Assembly (NCBI RefSeq): GCF_958979055.1
Contig: NC_084892.1
Coordinates: forward strand, 24,888,001-24,952,000
DNA length: 64,000 nucleotides
From: Alnus glutinosa
Lineage: Eukaryota > Streptophyta > Magnoliopsida > Fagales > Betulaceae
Direction of reading: 5' to 3'
Numbering within the stretch: position 1 is the stretch's first letter; every line of letters starts with the position of its first letter. The translations under genes and the position numbers were made by a program. Of this stretch, positions 44,349 to 55,707 are shown piece by piece. The notes under the pieces were generated by a model. That model made no database searches. It had not been told where the DNA came from and worked only from the letters and a program-made list of their open reading frames with translations.

Positions 44349-47002
44349 CTTCATCTTCATGGATGGCCAACCACCCCCTTGGGAGTGGTCGGCAACCCTA
44401 ACAGCAGGGGGTGCACCCCAATTGCAAAAGCAGTATATAAGGCGTACCCAGTAAAACTTACAAGTAAACCAGAGACCAAAATGTTATTCCATTCCTAGGA
44501 AATAACTATTCCTCTCATTTTTCGGAAGAATAGCAATTCTTCATTTTGTGGTAATAGCTATTCCCGGTGATTGATGTGCAACACTAAATAACTGCTGAGT
44601 CCATTCGTGCGTGTCAAACGTGTCCTTAGTTGTAATCCAAGCAACTTGAAAGGGCTAAAATAACAATACAAAATCACACTGACAAATAAAAATATACATA
44701 ACCGAGTAAGCTAGAAACGCTGGCAAAACATGGTGGTAAGAACCAGATTACATAGAAACAACAAATGGGGATAAAAATCTTGGTTCATGAATTCCATCTT
44801 ACCTTGTACGGTCATCAAAAACCACAAAACACCCCCAAAAAAAAAAATCACAATCTTGGGGCCAAAACCATTTGTTTCACACTTTTAAGCTGGTCCAAGG
44901 TTCAGCAAAAGAAATTCCCATTCTCTATCCATATAAGTGAAAAAATGATCCTTCATCAAGGTCTTCTGCTCCTACAGACAAGAGAGAATCACAGCAATGA
45001 CACTCTGTTGCAGAACATTCACAAGAATTACACCACTAAACAATACATCTCAGCAACTCTGTAACAAAAAATCTAACACAAAACAATAGAATTTCTCCTG
45101 CCAACAAGGACCAGAGATCTGCCAGCATTGAACGACAGAAGCAGTCTATTCTGTGACCCCCTAAAACAAAAGAAAAAGAAGCGCCATAACATCAAGAGGA
45201 GGAACAACTTACACGATCAAAACTATTTAGAGGACAAAATACTCATAACTGATGACAAAAAACATGGCAGATATCAAAAGAAGAAGGATATTTAATGCAT
45301 TAAGACACTTAATGAAAAAGCAGCAAGAAACAAAAAACATATGTCATACTCCCCAAAGCTCCAATTTTGCTAGTAAGAATCAATGCAACTACTACCAAGC
45401 AAAAAAGAAAAAGGATGTGAAATTAAAAAAGAAAAGAAAAGAAAGGATAATAGATCATAAAACGCAATTATCCCCAAAATTTGAAGTTTACTAATGTAAG
45501 CAATAAGTGATCAAAATACATAACATCTTCAAATCATAGGAAGTTCTTCAACATGGCAGCCAAAGGAAGTTCAGCACACCAAACCACAAGATAAAAATCC
45601 ACAGGCAAGGAGAAAACTAAAGAACTAGATGAAATTATAAAGCTGTTGCTAAAAAACTTGAATCACATGCATCACCTGTCCTGATATTACCTTTCCTGTG
45701 ATACCCAACAGAACACCTCAACGACCTGGATTGGCAAGTTAAGACGAAAAAAACAATCAATCTCTGCAAGCCAAAACAACTAGTTCGTGTGGCTGACTGG
45801 CAGAGCAACTCCATATTTTATGCTTCTGAAACTTGATCTGGAAATCGAACAGCAGTGATTCTGGTGCGACAAAGGAAGAGAACCCAATTCAAGCCACCGG
45901 GGAGCACATTGCTATACAGAAGGTGACCATCATCATCAAGAAGAACTTACAGTACGAGACATAAAACTTCCACAACAGGACATGGGTCACCAGCCCCACA
46001 ATTGGATTTACATATCCGCTGATGAAAGTGGAGTACAATAATGAACACCCCAAACCTAAAACTAAGGAGTATGATGATAAAGACCACCCCCAAAACTCAT
46101 CATGAGTATAAAATCATGGCAGGCGGATTTGTACAAGAAAATGAACAGTGGACAACAGGAAAGAAACATTCAACTGAAATTTGCATTCCTCATTCTTGAA
46201 CCATTGCAAGATATAGATTTTCATTGAAAGCATATAAACAAATTTCAATTTGATCAAATTCATGGACTACTATCATTAAACAGAAAGCAGCTAATAAGCA
46301 TAACTGCTGATTATCCAGTGTGTCCGTATGTGCAGGTGCCAACTAATAAGCATAAATGCTGATTATCCCCCGTTAATATTTCTCATCATATTTCATAATG
46401 TACTGCATCTCGACATGGAGTCACTAATTGGTTCATCTATTCCACCTAGACATGGTCGGTTCATGTTTCATTCAGTTCATTAAGATGCATACTCCTGGCA
46501 ATAAGATCAATACGATGTTTAAAACCGAGGGACAGAGCAGATTGCATCTTCTGGGTTGTAAATAGCAGAGAACTGAATTTTTACCTCAATAGGGCATATT
46601 GTAGTTGAAAAGGCTTGCTACCTTTGATATTTGTAACTTCGTTTGAAGAGTAAGCTAAAAATCCTTATGCTCAGTAAAAGCATAATGAATAGATAGCATA
46701 TTAAAGGGCAATGCTTATGGAATAACAGGGTTGAAATAGCTCTGACTATATTCCGTCTAGATCAAAATAGCAGAGATTGATGCACTTTTTGTTCAAATTC
46801 AAACAGCAGATAATACCTTTTCGGGTTAATAACTTAACATAGCAGATTGATGTACCTTTTCGGTGGAAATCAGGAACAGATATCCGATCACGTATACCCA
46901 AATAGAGCTAGTGAAGCTTCATCTGTATCCTCTCTTTGGGACAATTGTTATAGACACAACCCAAGGACGCATTTTGTTGCATAGATATTGCCGAATAGCT
47001 TG

Positions 47003-47003
47003 C

Positions 47004-47038
<35 letters not shown>
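47003..47038. repeat. (GA)n microsatellite
   Basis: About 18 GA units, followed by CACACACA. It is inside the possible minus-strand transcript. Confidence 0.85.
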
Positions 47039-47040
<2 letters not shown>

Positions 47041-48002
47041 CACACACACAAGGGAGGAGGCCAGCCCAAAAGGAAAAGAAGACTCCAGGGCTGTCTCCCC
47101 CAAAAACCCCCCCAAAAATGAAGATTTTATTGAGCGTATTTGACCTGCCATGCGAGCGCACCCATCATGGCAAAGGTCGATACATGACTACAACCATCTT
47201 ATCATATCCTACAACATACTATACCTGCTTGTGCCACACACCACGCCTCTCAATGGATCAGATTGATGTAATAACAGAAGATACTATAACAATCAGGCAA
47301 TGAAAGTATATTTCCACGGTCAAAAGTGTCTTCTGCGCTAAACGATCCGATTCCCCGGCCGATCACAAGCTCGTATGCAGGGTTAGGGTCTCTTTGTCAA
47401 CGATGGTCTGAGACATAGCCCTCGAGATTGGGATAGGACGCTGAAGCCGAATTTGAGCGGTTCGATTGCTCCTGTGTACAAATCATCCCCTTTTGACAAC
47501 CCAGCAATAACCCAAAAATCAGGGCTAATAACTGATCAGGCGAAAGAAAGTTAATAAACATAACCACGAACGAAAACAAAAACAATTACAAAGAAAGAGT
47601 TTCCATTTGGTATCTTTACCACACCTCTAAACGAAATTAAACCATTGAAAATAGAAACTGAACGGATCCGAATTCATCTGTGACTGCTTGAATAAAACAA
47701 CAAAAATCATCTCTCTTCAGACTCAAAAGAAGCCAAGAACCAAAGCAGACCTACCAAACATACCCTCGGACGCGTTTCGGTCACCCAAACTCAAACGAAC
47801 GGAAGTCTGTGGAATAGGAAGACAGCGATCAAAAGCGAAAAATAGAACAAAATGGCAAGAAGCCATAATCGGAACGCAGTTGAAGAAGCGATTTGATCGA
47901 ATCTGGGTCAAGAAATTGAAGCAAACGAGGAGAGGAACAGATCTAGGAGAAACAGCGAGATTGAATGAAATACGAGGAAAGGAGAAAAAGAAGAAACTGT
48001 TT

Positions 48003-48008
48003 TTATAG
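48003..48008 (-). promoter_or_regulatory. TATA box of the possible minus-strand transcript
   Basis: Minus strand reads CTATAAAAACAG, a strong plant TATA box, with pyrimidine-rich leader beginning about 15-30 bp downstream. Confidence 0.5.
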
Positions 48009-48269
48009 CGGAATATTAGGTTTATCCGACGGTTGTGATTGATTGAAGTAAAGGATGGACAGCCGGATTTGCGCGTCGACAAAGAATATTCGGTGGGATC
48101 AGATCCCGCAGAATCGTCTGAATGGGTTTGTAATTTGGACAATCCAGACCGTTTCTTGCATAGAAGTTGATAGAACGGCCTTCAAAATGCCATCCGTTCA
48201 AATTTTAAATTTCAAAATTTTGATGCTGCTCAATGCTCGTGTTTTTGGGATATTTTTATTTCTTATTTG
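48009..48269. other. Upstream region of the possible minus-strand transcript
   Basis: Moderately GC-rich to 48150, then AT-rich. No coding region. Confidence 0.35.
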
Positions 48270-48480
48270 TTTGGACGGTGAATTTTTGAAATTAAAATTT
48301 AATTTTTATTTGGTGTGTGAATTTTGAGGTTTGAATTTATGAGATCAAATTAAAAAAAAAAAAAAAAAAGTTGAATAAAATATGATTTGTTTTTTAAAAA
48401 TAAATAAATAAAATATAATTTATTTTTTAAAAAAGCAAATACAAAATCATATTTATTTTTAAAATTATAGTTGTCAAACG
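48270..48480. repeat. Dispersed AT-rich repeat, copy 2
   Basis: Shares the ordered words GAATTTTTGAAATTAAAATT, TTTTATTTGGTGTGTGAATT, AGTTGAATAAAATATGATTT and AATCATATTTATTTTTAA with 42070-42295. Confidence 0.65.
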
Positions 48481-49542
48481 AACTATTATGGGTGGTTCAG
48501 CCATCCATTTTTTAGCATATTTGAAGGTGACGAAACCATTCTATAGTCATTAAAGATGGTCGAATTACTCCAAATAAAAAAATAAAAAAATAAGTAAAAT
48601 TGAAAGAAGACTTGTTGAAGAGTTGTTGGTAGAGAGATTCCGCTTGCATCAAATTGTATTAGGCTCTTGATCTAAGAAAATTTTGATAAGTCTGTGAGGA
48701 TTCAATGATTTAAAGGAACCATATTAAAACAATATTTTCAAAGAAAATCATGACCATAAAATCCAACGTTTTTCCTTTCGAATCTTTATTGTAAGTTATC
48801 ATTTACCATTTTTAGGAAATACTTGTTGTCTTTGAGGTGATTAAGGTTTTCTTTTCTTTATTCGCGATTATCTCATTTTTGTCCGAATTTTCTTTCACCT
48901 TAAATTTGAAATTTATGTTTGCTATTATATTTTATAAGAACATCCCTAGTTTTGCATGACATTAATATATATACTTAATTTACTATTTTATATCATTATC
49001 TCCAAATTTATGTTTTCCTTTTTAACTTTTTTCTTCTTCTTATGACCATGCAAGCTACTCCTTTGTTTGGGTTGGCCACGGCTGCCACCCCTTAGTTGAG
49101 GGTAGCCTCATGAGCCACCCCTCGCTGGCCGGGGTGGTCGTCATTTCTTGCGTGGTTGGATAACACTTGTCAGTTTTAAACGGTTTTGGAGTTAAAATTC
49201 AGATTAGAAAATGAAGGAGTTAAATGGTTTGTAAATTTATATTTTTCCCAAAAATAGAAGTGAAACAGGCTTTTTACACTTCATTCTCTTTATTGTGTCG
49301 GGTCGATCTTTATCTGAACTTTCAATTATAGTGATTTTCCTCTACAGGCTATGGCCGTATCCCATCCGTCAGTTTGATTCTCTTTCAATGAATTTCTCAC
49401 GTTTCAACCATGACTGAGTTGTTCAGTAAATTCAAAATAATTTTGCTATGGTGGAAATTGGAAAGCATTCCATTTTATCTGCATAAACAATTTCGGTGAG
49501 TGGTCTCTTGCATTTGGAAAAATAAAATAAAATTATATTCTA
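48481..49542. other. Intergenic DNA
   Basis: No gene. 49070-49145 has the GC-rich GGTTGGCCACGGCTGCCACC family found also near 17.5, 44.4 and 60.7 kb. Confidence 0.4.
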
Positions 49543-49711
49543 TAAGAGTAATACTATTTAATAGACGATTATACGACTCGATGACGTGATAATAAAAACT
49601 AGACTTTAGATCAGTACTTAACCAAAAAATAAAAATCAACAGTTAATTTTCAATGCCACACCATTCAATTGTGTATGACAATCTACTAAATAGATTATTC
49701 ATTCTACAATA
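49543..49711. mobile_element. Small MITE candidate
   Basis: AGTAATACTATTTAATAGAC on the left pairs imperfectly with the inverse of TCTACTAAATAGATTATTC on the right; ACGTGATAATAAAA and its partner lie inside. About 170 bp, no coding region. Confidence 0.5.
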
Positions 49712-50113
49712 GAACTGATGAGTGACCAAATTCTATAATCATTCGCTTCAAAATCATCAAATGCCATTAACTGATCCCAGCACTCGTGGCCTGGAGATGG
49801 GCGTAGAGCACACCATTGCTGGTAATTCTGGACTGCGATCAGTTCACCACGCCATTAGATTAAGACCAGCTGAATGAGCAAACTTTACTGGGTAAAAAGA
49901 ATGACATTGAAATGAAGTACAACACAAATTTGTTTATTTTGGTCCGTTATAAGGATTACAACTTTAGGTTAAATTATTTCGCAGACACACAAGATCTCTA
50001 CATGAGACTTCTGATTCCCACTTTATACAAACTTTTATCAGTTGGAGAACCTCATTTCTGTTAAACTCTACATAATCCAAATGGTCACCCAGAAGTAGGG
50101 GAAGAAAACAAGA
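49712..50113. other. Intergenic DNA downstream of the S-acyltransferase gene
   Basis: No gene. A minus open frame at 49964-50167 is not conserved. Confidence 0.4.
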
Positions 50114-50302
50114 AAAAATTAAGAGAAATGATTCTTGCACATCACTTATACATCTTTTGTACATCACTTTTTTAAATCAATCATTAGATTCGTAAGACTC
50201 ACAAAAATTCACATGTGGGTCCTACAGATCCAATGGTTGATTTAAAAAATTATGTACAAAAAATGTACAAGTGATGTGCATGTAACATATCTCAAAAATT
50301 AA
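50114..50302. mobile_element. MITE with 9-bp target duplication (Mutator type)
   Basis: Body 50123-50293 (171 bp) starts GAGAAATGATTCTTGCACAT and ends with the inverted form; the arms pair over about 70 bp. AAAAATTAA stands on both sides (50114-50122 and 50294-50302), a perfect 9-bp duplication. Confidence 0.88.
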
Positions 50303-50653
50303 ATAGAAAAAACCTGTATGTCTCGTGAAGCAAAGACCAGTTTAGCTTTAGCTATTATCAGGGGCCGAAATACTCAAAATCCTTCATGCAAATCACCTAG
50401 CAAACAGCTTCTGCATCTCCTAGGCTGTGGTTAGTCTGGGGGAGAAATTGAAAAGGGTCATTTTCTCCTTCCTGAACTACCCCAAGCGTGTAGTTCTACA
50501 TGCTGGGACTCCTACAAGCAGCCCACCCCAGTCATCATCACAAGACCAGCACTCATCCACCCCTTTGCAGTTTAACTGTAAGAACTTCAGATACGACCAG
50601 TGCAATCCCAAAATTCCCCAACGATCAACTTCATTTAGATGTTAATGCACCAG
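50303..50653. other. 3' flank of the S-acyltransferase gene
   Basis: Probably the 3' untranslated region and terminator of the minus-strand gene; no other gene seen. Confidence 0.45.
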
Positions 50654-53600
50654 TTAGATATTATCATAGGCAGTCCTGAAGCGAAGACCAGAACCAATAT
50701 GTCTTGATGTGGGGCATACCCAGCTGAGGATATTTGGACCCAGAACCTGAAGCAGGGAAACATAACAGTTCATGTGACAGGTTTGGAGAAGAAGAACAGT
50801 GTGCATGAATACATAAATAGACACATGTAGCACAGTTTTGCATTCCCAATTTGGGTTAGAGAGAGAGAAAGAGTCTGAACCTTTGCAAGAATTCCCCCCC
50901 CACCCAAAAAAACAAAAAGAAGAAGAAGAAGAAGATACAGAGAAGCACCATCTCAGGACCGGTCAATCTGGTCAAGCCACATTGCACATAGTAATCAAGA
51001 AGGAACAGATGACCATAATGGAATTGTATTTGTACCAAACTCTAATGGTGCTTCAGTCTGAATTGATCTACCAGCCTGCTAGATGACCATAATGGCTAAA
51101 TAGAGCAAATATACATAAACTGCACTGGAGCTATGCAGAAGATTCAAGCTAAAGCTAAAATCTGAAGAGTGGAGCCTTCTTAAATCTATCAAGAGCAGTT
51201 ATACATTTCTGTCGATTAAAAGGAGCAAACGAGGGAACCGTCAGTGTGGCTGAGAATAAGCCATAAACTCAGGGCTGAAGACCAACTATTGAAGCTTTCC
51301 AGTGTTCATCAAGGGCATATATTAAATTGTCATAAAGGAGAAGGAAGGGGAGGTATGCCAAAGTGCACTAGCACAAAATGGAACCCCCCTTCCCCTAAAG
51401 AATGACAGGGAGGTTGTGATTATGGGTTCAAGATCCACCTTGGTGCATAACTTACTAATCAAAGAAAAGGGAGGGAGGCACTGTTCTTACTGTAGTCAGG
51501 TTTTCATAGGCACCAACATCATATGGATGTGCATAGACATTCCCTCCTTTCTCGGCAAGCCACATAGCTCTAACTCCTTCGTGGTACTGCCAGAAGTACA
51601 AAATAATCAGTGCTGATCAGGTTGACCATCAAACATAGGTGTTATGAACTAAACTAATTAGTTGACTTTTTTAATTACCTCAATCGTGGTCTTGTTATGC
51701 AAAATGAGGTAGATATGCCAACCTAAAAGAACGCTTAGGGCAACACATAAGGGGACAAGCAACAGTGCAGAAATGACCTGTAAATAAGTATTGATGAACA
51801 AAATGAGTAACATGCTGAGTTGTGCTTAAACCAAACAGATCTTGTAAATAATAGCATATTACATATGCAGTTCTGAAAGAGTCTCCACTTTGCTGCTCAT
51901 CCTTTGGGGAATCAATAGTTAGACTACCCACAAGCAAGACCTGAAAGTTTTAGAAGGGGGGAGGGGGAAGAAACAAAGAATGTTATTGTCTTGGAACTAT
52001 CTCCATTCGGTCATTACAGAGAGATCAATCAAGTGCAGCTCCCCAATAATGAAAAAAGACTGGTTAAAAAGCCAAGAAGTCAATGCATGCCATTACAACA
52101 TGAAGAAGAGCAGTTTTGAAAGCATAATAGAAACTGTCAATCTTGGACATAAATAAGTTCAACGTACCAGGGAATAGATGCATGCAATTACAGCATACAC
52201 GACGAAAACGAAGAACACCTTATAGTTTGCATGCCCAACACAATTATTTATCCAAATGCAGTGGTGATCCTTTACAATCAAGAGGCAAGACTTTAACACA
52301 TTACCCAGGAGATTTGGGATAAAGCATGAATGAAAACATAGATCATGCATACCATTCGCAAAACACATCTTCTGCAAACACGGCAATGATGCGCACGGGG
52401 AGGCTTATGGTGAGAACACTTTTGGCAGTATCTTAAATCCCCACCCTGCAAAAACATTCCACAAAAAGTCACACGCAGCATTTCAGGCTCAAGCTGTTCG
52501 ATATATTAGATAATTGCTTTCTTTTAAATATTATTGCAATCTCAGATATTTATTTTGTTCCTCTACCCCAGATGATTGCTTCAAGTAAATTGTTAAAAAA
52601 AAATATCCTTCAGTACTAGATGAATCACAAATATATCCGGTGTTGATCCATATGAAAACCACATCAACTCTTTTCATAAATTTACTAAAGGAACTCTGAG
52701 AACCTAGAAATACTGAGGAAGCTCAATTAACCATTTTCCATACAACTGAAAAGTATCTGAATCTACAAAAGAAATAGACCGAAGCATAACACCTTAGCTA
52801 GGCAAAATACCAATATATTTTTCTGTACCCACAGCAAACTTCATTCAGAAGGGATCAATTTAGCAAAATGATATATGTGGCACCACCATGCAAGTCTAGT
52901 GGGACACACATCAATAATAGACAAAGGCATTATATTGACAACAAAATGAAACTCTGGAGCTGAAATCTCCAATGGATTAGCTGGTTAAGCAAACTCAACC
53001 AGAGGATGAAACATCAAAGTATGCTATCTATGGAAAGATTACCTTTTAAACAAACAATTTGGATTGATATCTTGAACACGCTGGATATTTAGAAGAGAAA
53101 TTAGTTTCCGATTCGGCTTATTATTTTACTTATCAAAAAGTTTCTGATTGATATTAAGTCTTCATTGACTTCTGTGCATCTAACAAATACATTCTCTGGT
53201 GATTACTATAATTGGAGCATACGGTTGGTGTGATGATTGGGCCTCAATTTGCAGGTGGTCTACACTCCCATAGTCATGTTGTCTTCACACAGATACAATG
53301 GAAACCCTTCCCACACGACAAAAATCAGATTCACTTGACGAATTCCAGACAAGCATTGAGAGCTAGGTGAACCAATCTTGGTAGCTGAAATTAACACTAT
53401 GACCAATGAACTTAATTGGTGCTTTTGAGCAATCTGTTCAGAAAAGGAAACGACAATAGCGAATCGAGACAACGGATCGCTCTAAGACCCCGAAAACGAC
53501 AATAAAAGCAATAAAGGAAAGAAATACCCGTTTGCATTTCCTTGACTCAGATCATGGGGAGGCAATAAAATGGCCTTTGTCATGAGTGTGAGGTTTGTAT

Positions 53601-54211
53601 CAAATCAATAATTTCAAAAACAAGTAAATCATATATCCAATCCTCAAGTCTGGTTACGGTGCATAGAGTTCATATGATTTACTTACCTTTTAGTCCATAT
53701 TCCAAATCATTTTCCTTTAGTCATGGATTTGAATGTTTGCATTTAACAACTTCCTATATATATCACATTTCCCACCCATGTTTCAACTATTCCAATTCCC
53801 CAATTCCGCCGGCCAGTAACTAACAAACGAAATCCCAATTGCTTAAAATAATTAAAAGAAATAAAATCAAATCAAAAGTTGCAAACTTTATACAAAGAAA
53901 CCCTAAAAGATTACCAAGAAACTGAAAAAAGACAGTACCTTACGCTTGATCTCGTGGATAGGGTTTTCGACGTCTTCGATGTCGGGCACGTAGTCTGAGG
54001 GGACCCGACCCGGATCCGTGAATACGGCAACGGCGTAGGTGAAGACGCAAATGATAGCGATGGCCGTGAAAACCACGGCGTTGAAGATTCCTGGGGAGGA
54101 CAAGAGGCCGAACCACCGGTCTATAAAAATGAATACCGTGGAGAAGTATGTGTAAGAGATGGTCAAAACGACGACGGTTACCGGAAGAGAGAAGTCGACG
54201 CCTCGCTTCAT
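50654..54211 (-). CDS. DHHC palmitoyl (S-acyl) transferase, PAT16-like
   Basis: Membrane enzyme that transfers palmitate to cysteines of target proteins through a DHHC acyl-enzyme. Seven exons: 54211-53939, 52445-52353, 52269-52168, 51940-51863, 51777-51679, 51586-51491, 50746-50654. All lengths are multiples of three and all sites are GT-AG, giving 277 residues. Features: two N-terminal membrane segments (about 9-30 and 42-64), DPG (66-68), a Cys-rich domain [20 protein letters not shown] (92-111) running into the active site DHHC (123-126), two further membrane segments (about 138-162 and 183-207), TTIE (212-215, the TTxE motif) and the C-terminal block [18 protein letters not shown]. It aligns along its length with Arabidopsis PAT16 (about 286 residues, by recall). 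Intron 1 is about 1.5 kb. Confidence 0.92.
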
Positions 54212-54430
54212 TGTTCAAGGAACAGTTTACGGAGGCACCGGCGTCAAAACGACGGCGTCTCCGGTTATGTCTTGTCTTGCAGAGGAAATGTGAGAGAGAG
54301 TTTGAAGGTTGGTGACGACTCTGAATCTAGACGGTGCCGTTGTCTATCATTTTACTTATTTGCCCCTCCCTTCTTCCTTATAAAAGATACCCTTTTTTGA
54401 AAAATGCAGAGAGTAATTTGGGATTTTGAA

Positions 54431-54467
54431 TTTTGATAAACCTCACTGTTAGTGAGGTTTATCAAAA
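54431..54467. repeat. Perfect hairpin upstream of the S-acyltransferase gene
   Basis: TTTTGATAAACCTCAC, five bases, then its exact reverse complement: a 16-bp perfect stem. It lies 220 bp before the ATG of the minus-strand gene. Function unknown; it could be the core of a small fold-back element. Confidence 0.75.
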
Positions 54468-54693
54468 TCTCAATTCTCATATTGATATTTTAAAGTTTTA
54501 TGTTAACCATTAGATTATGTTTATCATTGAAATATTGGTACAAATATTAAAAAATAAAAAATACAATAAGATTTCTAAGGATCAAACTGAAATTGATCGA
54601 TATGTCACAAAAATATCATATTAATCAAATAATCAAACATCATTGTCTCAAAAAACATCATCAGACAATTTGTGTACGAAGAGTTTTTCTTTA

Positions 54694-54925
54694 AATTAGA
54701 TTAGAAGAAGTTCTTTTAATCTAATATATTAAATTGATATGTATATAAAATGTATGTAATTCTCACGTGTATTTTTAAAAATACATATAAGAATTACATA
54801 TTTTCTTACAAATGCTTGTGAAAATTAAAAATGTATTAAAAAATCACATGTATTTTGAACATATATTAATTTAATAAATTAGGTTAGAAGAATTGTTTAG
54901 AAGAAAATTTTCTAATCCAGTTTAG
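54694..54925. mobile_element. AT-rich MITE candidate
   Basis: TTAGATTAGAAGAAGTTCTT with CTAATATATTAAATTGATATG pieces on the left pair with ACATATATTAATTTAATAAA and TTAGGTTAGAAGAATTGTTT on the right. About 230 bp, arms imperfect, no coding region. Confidence 0.5.
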
Positions 54926-55707
54926 AAGAAAACTTTATTCTTCGTGTATTGATAGTGTACCGTATTTGCTAAACCCTCCTTAATTTTAGAATTAAAACCT
55001 TTCTCCCACATCAATCATGTAAATTTTTCTTATTTTGAGTTTAGTTTACATGCACTTTGAAGTAGTGATGCACATAATTTTGGTTTAAGTTGTACGAAAG
55101 CAAATGGTTATCCTAAATCATAGAATGGAATATTGTCTGATAAGAGGGATTTAATTGTAGACATAGGTAAACGAATGGTACCTTTTATCCGGTCAGGTGG
55201 GTCTTATAAATGATCTCTTATAATTACATGACTGAATTCTCTCAAATTCAAACAAATAATTATAGATAATCATCATTCACACTTTCATACTCCCCCGCCA
55301 ACCTTTTAACGAGAATTTGAATCATCAAATCCTATGGACATTACGTGTCAAAATTTTCCTTGTGCACTTGAGTGTTGTGCAAGTAACGGTCACCATATTA
55401 TAATTGTCATCCTAACAATTATAATATATATATTTTTTAATTTAAAACTATATCTAACGGGAAAGGGAAGAAGAAACAAAACGAAAAAATAAAAAAATAA
55501 TGATTTAATTGAAAACAACAGGTGAATAGAGAGTATTTGAAGCCTAAAACCCTGCTCAAAATTCCTACAAAGTTGCTTTTATCAAGTGGGTACATAAGAA
55601 TATATGGAAACAATTATATATGGTACGTAGACAATGAGTCAATGAGCCTAGGGGATCCTTTTTTACTAGCTAGGCATTTTCCTGGAAAAAGAATACGTAA
55701 AACAATT
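54926..55707. other. Spacer before the 3' end of laccase 2
   Basis: No gene. The last 200 bases are probably the laccase 2 3' untranslated region on the minus strand. Confidence 0.4.

Larger units (their letters stand above)
43380..47975 (-). ncRNA. Possible spliced non-coding (or unrecognised) transcription unit
   Basis: A minus-strand TATA box at 48003-48008 is followed by a CT-rich leader (47990-47950) and a likely first exon to about 47762 with a strong donor GAG|GTATGTTT. Candidate acceptors follow (…ATTTGTACACAG near 47480, TTTTCAGGAGATCC near 43560). A 47-codon frame starts at ATG 47866 (MASCHFVLFFAFDRCLPIPQ) but matches no family. Nowhere in 43.4-47.7 kb could I find a conserved protein exon. 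Partial internal duplications exist: CCCATTTGTAGTTTC-type sequence at about 43645 and again at about 44765 (both read inverted), and a 30-bp repeat at 46289 and 46340. It may be a long non-coding RNA gene or a gene with coding parts I do not recognise. Confidence 0.3.

Noticed and set aside
44224..44454. Protein with a long Arg-Glu repeat
   Set aside because: It is translation of a (GA)n microsatellite.
47688..48142. 106-codon and 139-codon frames on opposite strands near 47.9 kb
   Set aside because: No family match; the plus frame runs antisense through the leader of the possible minus-strand transcript.
52293..52481. Separate zinc-finger protein next to the S-acyltransferase
   Set aside because: It is exon 2 of the same gene read into its introns; the splice sites join it to the DHHC exon.
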